Shown piece by piece: positions 1 to 6,524 of a stretch of DNA of 11,738 bases. Positions within the stretch are counted from its first letter, which is position 1. Each line of letters opens with the position of its first letter. The notes beneath the pieces were generated by a model. That model made no database searches. It was not told the DNA's origin and was given only the letters and a program-made list of their open reading frames with translations. The position numbers and the translations under genes were made by a program. The stretch lies in the NCBI GenBank assembly GCA_049472395.1, contig JBLIRR010000080.1, positions 1 through 11,738 on the forward strand, written 5' to 3'. The stretch is from JBLIRR01 sp049472395 (GTDB lineage Bacteria; SZUA-182; DTGQ01; JBLIRR01).

Positions 1-1
1 A

Positions 2-1489
2 TATATCCGTATATTAGAGCACTACAACATCACAAATGCCGCAGCAGTGGTAATAGAAAACGGGAGCAGGGAGGTGCGGGCTATCGTGGGATCGATAGAT
101 TATTTTTCCCAAAAACATCTGGGCGCTAATGATGGCAGTTACTGTCCGCGTTCACCGGGATCAACATTGAAGCCTTTTCTTTACGCGCTTGCCTTTCAGG
201 AAGGACTTATTTCAGAAAAAACCGGGCTTTATGATATCCCGATTAATTATGCAGGGTACTCGCCCCAGAATTATAGCAAAGAATTTGTGGGCACGGTAAA
301 GGCAAGAGAAGCGTTAACCGAATCGCTTAATATAGTGGCGGTTCGGCTCAGCGCACAATTAGGCGTCCATAAGCTCTATGAGCTGCTCAAGAAAGGGCAG
401 GTGAGCACACTTGATAAACCCGTGGACTATTATGGACTCCCCTTAGTATTAGGTGGTGTGGAAATGCGATTGATTGAACTGGTAAATCTTTATTCATGTT
501 TTGCTCATAAAGGCATATTCACACCGTATCAAATCTTAAAAAACAGCAGGGATGATTGTGCCGGTACACAACTCATAAGCGAAGAAACAGCCTGGCTGGT
601 CACTCATATCCTCACCGATGTTGAGCGTCCGGATTTTCCTGAAAGTTGGCAATTCAGTAAAAATCGTCCGACCATTGCCTGGAAGACCGGCACTTCCTAT
701 GGGCATCAGGATGCCTGGAGTGTTGGGTATAATCCTCACTATACCATCGGAGTATGGGTGGGTAATTTTGATGGAACACCCTCCAAGGGACTTGCAGGGA
801 GCAAGACTGCGGCACCGATTTTATTTGACCTCTTCCAAGCCATACACCCATCACTTTCAGAGAAATGGTTTGCCAAACCGGCAGGAGTACAACTCCGCAA
901 AGTGTGTGCTCTTTCAGGGAAACTGCCGAGCAGGCATTGCCAATCATTGACTACAGAATATTATATTGCCGATGTGAAGGGGCCGGCTCTTCAGGAAATA
1001 TGTGAAATTTCTCAACCGATCAGCCTCGATACGAGAACTGGCCTGCAAGCTCATTCGACCACTGCCACAGAATACATTGAGCAAAAAGTGTTTGAAATCT
1101 GGCCATCCGAAATAGCGACCTTTTTATTAAAACATGGTGTACCGGTGAGAAAAGCCCCTCCCTATGACATAAGCTCCATGGCTGGACAAAAATACTATCC
1201 ACCCAAGATCCTCTCACCGGTAAAAAATACAGTCTATTATAAACGGTTGGACAAGCTTAATCTTGAGGATCATGGCATTAAACTGAGCGTAGCGGTCACC
1301 AACCGCATAAGAAAGGTTTTTTGGTTCCTCGACGATCAACTCATCGCTGAAACAGATCCGATGAATGACATTTTTATCAACCCCCACCCCTCTCATACCT
1401 ATGATGTCACTGTAATGGATGATGTGGGTGGCAGAGATACAATCGATCTCGTAGTCAGAGACCACCGGGAGTTAGAGGATGAAAAGTAA
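2..1489 (+). CDS. pbpC: PbpC-type penicillin-binding protein 1C, C-terminal part (5' end outside window)
   Basis: The reading frame is open to the left edge, so the GTG at 47 is an internal codon, not a start. The glycosyltransferase (GT51) half lies outside. The visible part is the transpeptidase domain that cross-links peptidoglycan in the periplasm. Numbering from the codon at 47, the active-site SxxK is S39-T-L-K42 within SPGSTLKPF, the SxN motif is S93-L-N95, and the KTG box is K213-T-G-T-S217. All three catalytic motifs are intact. After about residue 285 come the paired cysteines in VCALSGKLPSRHC, typical of this family. Residues about 388-475 match the BiPBP_C domain (PPKILSP... FWFLDDQLI...). 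The stop TAA lies inside the next gene with an 11-base overlap, so the two are probably translationally coupled. Composition is near 47% G+C in sampled lines. Family assignment is firm. Confidence 0.95.
   Translation, partial: YIRILEHYNITNAAAVVIENGSREVRAIVGSIDYFSQKHLGANDGSYCPRSPGSTLKPFLYALAFQEGLISEKTGLYDIPINYAGYSPQNYSKEFVGTVKAREALTESLNIVAVRLSAQLGVHKLYELLKKGQVSTLDKPVDYYGLPLVLGGVEMRLIELVNLYSCFAHKGIFTPYQILKNSRDDCAGTQLISEETAWLVTHILTDVERPDFPESWQFSKNRPTIAWKTGTSYGHQDAWSVGYNPHYTIGVWVGNFDGTPSKGLAGSKTAAPILFDLFQAIHPSLSEKWFAKPAGVQLRKVCALSGKLPSRHCQSLTTEYYIADVKGPALQEICEISQPISLDTRTGLQAHSTTATEYIEQKVFEIWPSEIATFLLKHGVPVRKAPPYDISSMAGQKYYPPKILSPVKNTVYYKRLDKLNLEDHGIKLSVAVTNRIRKVFWFLDDQLIAETDPMNDIFINPHPSHTYDVTVMDDVGGRDTIDLVVRDHRELEDEK
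1467..1471 (+). promoter_or_regulatory. Ribosome binding site of the SpoIID-like gene
   Basis: GGGAG sits 7 bases upstream of the ATG at 1479, inside the end of pbpC. It supports that ATG as the start and therefore the 11-base overlap between the two genes. Confidence 0.7.
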
Positions 1490-2597
1490 ACACTATGGTG
1501 TGATTTTCTGTATATGCTTCTTGATTCTGATAAAGACTATTCTTCCCCTTGAAGCGCAGGATATAAATGAAGTGCGAGTGCGTATTCTTCATAAATATCA
1601 TCCTTCATCCCTCATTGTGCACACAGATGAACCAGGGCAAGGAGCCATTCTTGTGGATTGTGCTCGCACCTTTCCTGTTGAATTTTCCCCAAAGGAAAGC
1701 TATACACTCCTTATCCCCGCACAATCCATAAAACGAAGCTACTTCGGCCGTATATACATTTATAGGGAAAAAGATGAGCTTGTCATCGTCAACATACTCC
1801 CTCTGGAGGAGTATGTCACAAGTGTCGTGCTCTCAGAGCTTGGATGGACTGCGAAGGAAGCAATGCGGGCCCAGGCAATACTTGCCCGTACCTGGGCCCT
1901 CACCAATCAACACAGGGATCAGCCTTATGATTTCGATGATCTGACTCACAGTCAAGTATATAAAGGTCTGTTTCCACAAACCGAGGCAACTCGCCAACTG
2001 CTCGGGGAAACTTACGGACAGATACTCACCTCCCATAACAAGCCGATTCACATCGTATACCATGCCGCATGCTCTGATCGAGTGTATTCTGCCTATGAAA
2101 TTTGGGGTATCCGCCATGAGCCCTGCCTCACCCATGTTGAATTACCTGATATTCTCCACGCATCCCGAAATGACAGTGCATGGGAGAGGACCTTGCCAAA
2201 ACCTGCCATTGATCAACTTTTTCGAAAACAAGCAACATCGGATTGTTCTCACTGCTCTGATAAAATTTCTTACAATAAAATCCAAAGAGAGGGGAAATTA
2301 GGTATCTACGTCAACGAACGGTGGATCGGTATCGACAATTTCCGTCTTATCATAAACCGTGCTCTTGGCTGGAACCAACTCCGCTCGAATGACTTCACCA
2401 TGGACATTAAGGGAGATACCATACACTTTAAAGGAAAAGGCTTCGGACACCTCGTCGGTCTCTGCCAACAAGAGGCGGTTACCCTGGCTGAAAACGGTTA
2501 TAATTATCAAAGAATTTTAGGTATTTTTTATCCTGGGAGCACTATTAGTGCGATCAATACTCTCAGTATAAAGACATTTCTAAGTGATAAGGAGTGA
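1479..2597 (+). CDS. Secreted SpoIID/LytB-domain protein, probable peptidoglycan lytic enzyme
   Basis: This 372-aa protein has a signal peptide (hydrophobic about 7-24, possible cleavage after LEA26). The SpoIID hallmarks follow in order: LPLEEYV (108-113) with the acidic residues of the family's active site and VVLSELGW just after; AMRAQAILARTWAL (128-141); DLTHSQVYKG (154-163); a degenerate HAACSDR (195-201) where the family usually has a Ser-Ser-Gly-Gly-like loop; and GKGFGHLVGLCQQEA (319-333) with YPGSTI near the C-terminus. SpoIID proteins are lytic transglycosylases acting on glycan strands stripped of stem peptides. LytB relatives enhance amidases. It overlaps pbpC by 11 bases, suggesting a joint role in wall synthesis and remodelling in the periplasm. 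No sporulation genes are visible, so a role outside sporulation is likely. The stop TGA is followed at once by TAG. Confidence 0.92.
   Translation: MKSKHYGVIFCICFLILIKTILPLEAQDINEVRVRILHKYHPSSLIVHTDEPGQGAILVDCARTFPVEFSPKESYTLLIPAQSIKRSYFGRIYIYREKDELVIVNILPLEEYVTSVVLSELGWTAKEAMRAQAILARTWALTNQHRDQPYDFDDLTHSQVYKGLFPQTEATRQLLGETYGQILTSHNKPIHIVYHAACSDRVYSAYEIWGIRHEPCLTHVELPDILHASRNDSAWERTLPKPAIDQLFRKQATSDCSHCSDKISYNKIQREGKLGIYVNERWIGIDNFRLIINRALGWNQLRSNDFTMDIKGDTIHFKGKGFGHLVGLCQQEAVTLAENGYNYQRILGIFYPGSTISAINTLSIKTFLSDKE
2589..2594 (+). promoter_or_regulatory. AAGGAG ribosome binding site for a possible small gene
   Basis: AAGGAG lies at the very end of the SpoIID-like gene, 9 bases upstream of a GTG at 2604. 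No annotated large gene starts here, so this site is the main support for the small frame that follows. Confidence 0.4.
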
Positions 2598-2603
2598 TAG
2601 GAA

Positions 2604-2774
2604 GTGCTCTTTTTAAGTTTCTTGCATACTGTACATTTGTATATTTTATTGTCTTTGATTTATAGCCACCTGACATTGGCAAAGCATATAACTGCCTGGA
2701 CCAGACAGACCATTGGTAATACGCACAGCGATTATTCAGATGTCATGTTATGGGAAAATATGGATAAGGATTAA
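2604..2774 (+). CDS. Possible small membrane or exported peptide of 56 residues
   Basis: A frame opens with GTG at 2604, 6 bases after the SpoIID stop region, and runs 56 codons to TAA at 2772-2774. It fills nearly the whole gap between the convergent genes. The first ~27 residues (beginning MLFLSFLHTVHLYILLSLIY) are strongly hydrophobic. They could be a transmembrane segment or a signal peptide with cleavage near LTLA. The tail is polar, with two tryptophans and an acidic end (ENMDKD). Support comes from the AAGGAG site 9 bases upstream, the tight spacing to the SpoIID gene and the absence of stops in an AT-rich gap. Against it: the start is GTG, the length is short, and I recognise no family. 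A chance frame remains quite possible. I see no convincing terminator in the same interval. Confidence 0.35.
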   Translation: MLFLSFLHTVHLYILLSLIYSHLTLAKHITAWTRQTIGNTHSDYSDVMLWENMDKD

Positions 2775-5700
2775 TAGAATCGCGAGAAGATCATCTTTTT
2801 TTGGGCCAGAAAAATTTCATAATCTTTACCATCATAGCCGGACCATACGATATCTCCCCGATTATTTATCATAGGCGAGGCATTCTTCCTTACACCTTCG
2901 GCAAACCTCATTATCGACTTCCCATCATAAAGATACATGGTATACTTACTATTCTGAGACTTAGAATTACCCTGTGTCCATATTACATGTCCTTGCTCAT
3001 TAATTTGAAGAGAGTGCACATATTGCGTATTATTCATGATTTGCGTTATCCGATTTCCATCATAAAAAAATATTTTATTATTTCCACACCACACGATTTG
3101 TCCTTTCGCATTAATCTGTGGATTGGAATCATTAAATATATTATGTGTCATCTTGGTTATATTCCTCTCATTACAGAGAAAGATTTCTTGATCTTTTCCA
3201 TCACTTAAAGACCATACGAGAGAAGCATTGTTATCTATTTTAAGTGAATTGATTTTATTTGGTGAATCGAAAATCTTATGTACTTTATTTCCGTCATAGA
3301 AGAATATCGTTGATTTGCCTTTCTCATAAATTTTCCACGCTATTTCTCCCTGGTTATTCATCTGGACAGACTCATAAGATGTTGCATTATCCATAATTTC
3401 ATGCACAGTATTTCCATCATAAAGTATTAATTTTCTTAAATCATCATCACCATAAAATCCTTCGAAGACTATATACCCTTTATCGTTTATTCGAGGGGAG
3501 AACGTCCGATCCCTTATTGGCTTGATACCCAGGCTTGCGGTCAGTGTTATTAAGCTTTTACCATTAAAATGAAAAATTTCATTATGACCTGTTTTGCGAT
3601 CGCCATTCCACACAATCTCCCCTCTATTATTTATACTATGATTATTATCATTATATCGATTCTTAGTCAGCTGAGTGATATTTTTGTCATGGTAATAGAA
3701 TATTTCAGCATAATTCTTTTTCGCATCCCGTTGTTGATTATATCCGTAATATCCACACCATACGATTTCTCCTCGGTTATTTATGCGTGGGCAAAAATCA
3801 TCATAAGAATTATTTGTGATCTGTGTTATGGTATAGGAATCCGCCTCAATAATAGGAACTTCCATGATTACAATTTTATCTACCTCTTCTATTATTGTTT
3901 TGAGGCCATCGCATCTTATCGCTGAATAAAGATTCTTGATATCTTTGGTAGCGAAAAGACTTGATTTGCTATCCTTCAAAGTCCATGTCAGATTGCCCTG
4001 GTTATTTATTTGAGGATCTAGATCATCCTGCGAATTATCTGTGAGCTGAAATATTCTTTTTCCATTGTAAAGAAATATCTCCCAATCTCCTCCATCATAT
4101 CCGCACCATACGATTTCACCATAGTCATTTATTTTTGGAGACTTATCATGGTATTGATTATTGGTTATTTGCATCACCCTTTTACCATCATAAAGAAAAA
4201 TTTCACCATCTCCTGACCACACTACATATCCCTGTGAATTAATTTGTGGCTTACAAGCAGAAAAATTATCTTCTATGAGGTTATTATTTCGCAGACGAAT
4301 GATATGATCACCTTTAAAGAGGAATGGATCGCCACCTTTGGCCCATACAACATGCCCCAGGTCATTAAAATGAAAAGACGTTTCACTACTACAACTAAGA
4401 GTTGTTATGCTGTCACTTTTAATTGTCTTGCCATCATAAAGGAACTTATGCTCCTTTGAGATTATCGCTCCTTTGTGTTTTCCTTTTTGCACGCATTTAC
4501 CCTCGTAAACGGACATACTCCATATCACCTGCCCTTGATCATTTATTTGAAAGTGATCGTGGGATTCTATATGATCTGCAAGCTGCGTTATTGCGATTCC
4601 ATCATAGAAAAATAGTCTATTATCCCCAAGCCATACAAGCTGTCCCTGCTCATTGATTTGTGGATTCTTATCATTATATTCATTATTACTAAGCTGTATC
4701 ACCTCTTTGCCATTATACAGAAATATTTCCCAATCTTTCCCATCAAAGCCAGTCCATGACACCATTCCTTGAGAATTTATTCGAATATCTTTTGCTCGTT
4801 TTCTTTTATCTCTTAACTTCTTTACCGCTGCCTCACTATATTTATAAAGAAATATTTTCCAATCACTTCCCTCATTTCCTTCCCATACCACGTCCCCTCG
4901 TGCATTTATCTGAGGATTTATATCATCGTATGTATTATCTGATAACTTATTAACATTATTTCCATCATATAAAAATACTTCCGCATCATCTGCATCATAT
5001 TCAGACCATGAGGTATATCCCACAGTATTTATTGTAAAATTTTGGCTCACGTTCCATTTATTTTCTCTGGAAATAATTATATAGGGGTGTGTGCGAGTCA
5101 CTGGAATTTCTTCTATAATACTGTCTAATGTTACAAAAGAGCCAGATTTAAACAACTCAGAATCATTAAAAGAATCGGATTGTAATTCATCAGAATCGCT
5201 TTGGGAAACAAATCCAGATGAATGCGCTCCTCCTATGGCCAGAAAAATGCCTCTTCCTTCAGAAAGCCAGATAATGTCTCCCCTGTTGTTAATACGGGGG
5301 ATTTTGTTTATATACTGATCTTTCGTCAGTTCAATAGTGGTTTTTCCATTATAATAAGAGATAGTGCTGCCACAGTCCTTTTTTGTACTATACCATACGA
5401 CTTCTCCCTTATCATTAATCCAGGGATCATGATCGTCAATGGAATTATCGGTAAGTTGAATGAATGTGTCTTTATTCGCAAAAAAAATTTCCCAATCATT
5501 CCCGTCATTTTCTTCCCATACGACTTCCCCTCGATTGTTCATTCGCACATTGCGCTCTGAAACACCATTATCCGTGATCCATGCCACATATTCACCACTA
5601 TAAAGCACTATTTCAGAATCGCCTTCTTCTGCACGCGAGGCACTCCACACGATTTCTCCTTGATTATTTATCTGAGGATTAAAATCATCGATTTTATTAT

Positions 5701-6469
5701 TAGTAAACTGTCGTATACGCCTTCCGTTAAAGTGATATACTTCAGAATTTCCCCTTTTCATACTTAGATTCTGTTTTTCCCAGACTATTTCTCGCTTGTT
5801 GTTTATTGAAGGATTACAATGGAAAAAAGTATCATCCGTAAGTTGAATAATACTATTGCCATCATAAAAGAATATTTCCGAGTCTTTTCCATCATTACCC
5901 TGCCATACCACATCGCCCCTGTCATTTAAGCGGGGCTTAGAGTCATTAAATAAATCCTGGCCAAGCTTAATTACTTTTGTACCATTATAAAAAAATATAT
6001 CATCATGGGAAGCTGCTTCTTCACGGCCTTGCCATACAACTTCTCCGCGGTTATTTATTTGAATGTGAAGCTTCTCCTCAGAATTAGCAGTAATCCGCTT
6101 TGATATGTTACCATCATAAAAAAATAGTTCGGCAACAAAATTATTAAAGCCCTTACCCCACACCACATGTCCCTCATCGTTGAGAGAGTAAAAATAAATT
6201 GCTTTGGAGTTCCAGGATGTGAGGCGAAATACAGTGCAACCATCCTCAGCTTTAAAACCTGCCGGGGATTCTCCCGGTTTACACACAAATGGCTTGAGTT
6301 CTTGTTGTGAATGTTCATCCCTCTCTAAATCCGTCCTCGTAGAACCTCCATCTTGTGTTATACACGCTTTTTTTTTGATGAGGACTTTTCCTAACAGGGT
6401 GATTACTACTGCAAGGGTTATTGATAGGGCACAAAAGACTAAGACATACACAAATTTTTTATTAATCAT
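2771..6469 (-). CDS. Giant membrane-anchored protein with 25 PD40-like beta-propeller repeats
   Basis: This 1232-aa protein has an N-terminal hydrophobic segment (about 7-30), a polar Ser/Asp/Glu/Gln-rich stretch (37-57) and a short motif at 58-73 shared with the neighbouring 665-aa protein. From about 78 to 1225 it consists of 25 copies of a unit usually 37-50 residues long. The consensus is PQINNRGEIVW-G-DG-DWEIFLYNGK-I-QLTDN--DD-N. The order (QLT, then Asp/Asn turn, then core-G-x-hydrophobic-W, then EIFLY) follows the PD40 (TolB/DPP-IV-like) propeller blade, but INNRG takes the place of WSPDG. Two longer non-repeat stretches (414-461 and 843-874) divide it into groups of 8, 9 and 8 units. 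The start ATG has only a weak GGA upstream. It is the last gene of the operon, 55 bases after the preceding gene. It is likely a scaffold or ligand-binding envelope protein. No catalytic motif is evident. The specific role is unknown. Confidence 0.9.
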   Translation of the reverse strand: MINKKFVYVLVFCALSITLAVVITLLGKVLIKKKACITQDGGSTRTDLERDEHSQQELKPFVCKPGESPAGFKAEDGCTVFRLTSWNSKAIYFYSLNDEGHVVWGKGFNNFVAELFFYDGNISKRITANSEEKLHIQINNRGEVVWQGREEAASHDDIFFYNGTKVIKLGQDLFNDSKPRLNDRGDVVWQGNDGKDSEIFFYDGNSIIQLTDDTFFHCNPSINNKREIVWEKQNLSMKRGNSEVYHFNGRRIRQFTNNKIDDFNPQINNQGEIVWSASRAEEGDSEIVLYSGEYVAWITDNGVSERNVRMNNRGEVVWEENDGNDWEIFFANKDTFIQLTDNSIDDHDPWINDKGEVVWYSTKKDCGSTISYYNGKTTIELTKDQYINKIPRINNRGDIIWLSEGRGIFLAIGGAHSSGFVSQSDSDELQSDSFNDSELFKSGSFVTLDSIIEEIPVTRTHPYIIISRENKWNVSQNFTINTVGYTSWSEYDADDAEVFLYDGNNVNKLSDNTYDDINPQINARGDVVWEGNEGSDWKIFLYKYSEAAVKKLRDKRKRAKDIRINSQGMVSWTGFDGKDWEIFLYNGKEVIQLSNNEYNDKNPQINEQGQLVWLGDNRLFFYDGIAITQLADHIESHDHFQINDQGQVIWSMSVYEGKCVQKGKHKGAIISKEHKFLYDGKTIKSDSITTLSCSSETSFHFNDLGHVVWAKGGDPFLFKGDHIIRLRNNNLIEDNFSACKPQINSQGYVVWSGDGEIFLYDGKRVMQITNNQYHDKSPKINDYGEIVWCGYDGGDWEIFLYNGKRIFQLTDNSQDDLDPQINNQGNLTWTLKDSKSSLFATKDIKNLYSAIRCDGLKTIIEEVDKIVIMEVPIIEADSYTITQITNNSYDDFCPRINNRGEIVWCGYYGYNQQRDAKKNYAEIFYYHDKNITQLTKNRYNDNNHSINNRGEIVWNGDRKTGHNEIFHFNGKSLITLTASLGIKPIRDRTFSPRINDKGYIVFEGFYGDDDLRKLILYDGNTVHEIMDNATSYESVQMNNQGEIAWKIYEKGKSTIFFYDGNKVHKIFDSPNKINSLKIDNNASLVWSLSDGKDQEIFLCNERNITKMTHNIFNDSNPQINAKGQIVWCGNNKIFFYDGNRITQIMNNTQYVHSLQINEQGHVIWTQGNSKSQNSKYTMYLYDGKSIMRFAEGVRKNASPMINNRGDIVWSGYDGKDYEIFLAQKKMIFSRFY
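2795..3847 (-). repeat. Propeller block 3: repeat units 18-25
   Basis: Residues about 875-1225 of the 1232-aa protein hold eight units. The block opens with a lone strand (SYTITQITNN) after a 32-residue non-repeat insert (843-874, containing IIEEVDKIVIMEVPIIE). It ends with a unit finishing YEIFLA, as in block 1. Only seven residues follow, so the propeller closes at the C-terminus of the protein. Confidence 0.65.
3944..5086 (-). repeat. Propeller block 2: repeat units 9-17
   Basis: Residues about 462-842 of the 1232-aa protein hold nine units. The block opens with a lone strand (PYIIISRENKWN) and ends with a degenerate unit (NLTWTLKDSKSSLFATKD) lacking the YDG turn. Unit 13 (about 639-697) is expanded by a lysine-rich loop containing KCVQKGKHKGAII. 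Units 12 and 15 are short (37 residues), with the loop between the first and second strands trimmed. Confidence 0.65.
5087..5230 (-). other. Ser/Asp-rich linker between propeller blocks 1 and 2
   Basis: Residues about 414-461 of the 1232-aa protein have no repeat core. They contain a low-complexity stretch (SQSDSDELQSDSFNDSELF) and then a more hydrophobic part (LDSIIEEIPVTRT). This looks like a flexible, acidic spacer between two folded modules. Confidence 0.6.
5231..6238 (-). repeat. Propeller block 1: repeat units 1-8
   Basis: Residues about 78-413 of the 1232-aa protein. The block opens with a lone strand (TVFRLTSW) and closes with a truncated unit ending GIFLA that lacks the usual YDG turn. 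That is what is expected if the N-terminal strand completes the last blade (Velcro closure). Cores include SLNDEG, QINNRG, RLNDRG, SINNKR, QINNQG, RMNNRG, WINDKG and RINNRG. Confidence 0.7.
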
Positions 6470-6524
6470 CTCTATTCCATCACTTAGAATTCAGGAATCG
6501 ATCCATTTTAAAAAGATTTTTCAC

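Noticed and set aside
47..49. GTG as a start for the PbpC-like protein
   Set aside because: The frame stays open to base 2, and the upstream residues (LEHYNITNAAAVVIEN) fit the PbpC family, so this is an internal valine.
1479..2597. Evidence of endospore formation from the SpoIID domain
   Set aside because: SpoIID/LytB domains are widespread in non-sporulating bacteria, and the PbpC neighbour and envelope genes suggest a Gram-negative host.
2665..2680. GCCA-8-TGGC hairpin between the convergent genes as a terminator
   Set aside because: The stem is only 4 base pairs and no T-run follows on either strand.
2696..2704. CTGGACCAG palindrome as an operator
   Set aside because: A single short palindrome at the 3' end of two convergent genes has no promoter context and is likely chance.
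2801..3925. Long plus-strand frames opposite the repeat gene (2801-3208 and 3569-3925)
   Set aside because: Their Ile/Tyr-rich translations are the antisense of the repeated units and recur with the same period. The minus-strand frame shows the conserved protein pattern.
2795..6238. Curlin-like amyloid repeats, suggested by Gln/Asn/Gly-rich QINNQG and the CsgG-like neighbours
   Set aside because: Curlin repeats are about half this length and follow a different Gln/Asn spacing. The Trp, EIFLY and QLT positions fit propeller blades instead.
6360..6469. Lipoprotein signal in the 1232-aa protein (Cys at residue 36)
   Set aside because: The residues before the cysteine are Lys-Lys-Lys-Ala, not a lipobox. 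The other cysteine (13) is inside the hydrophobic core without a fitting context.
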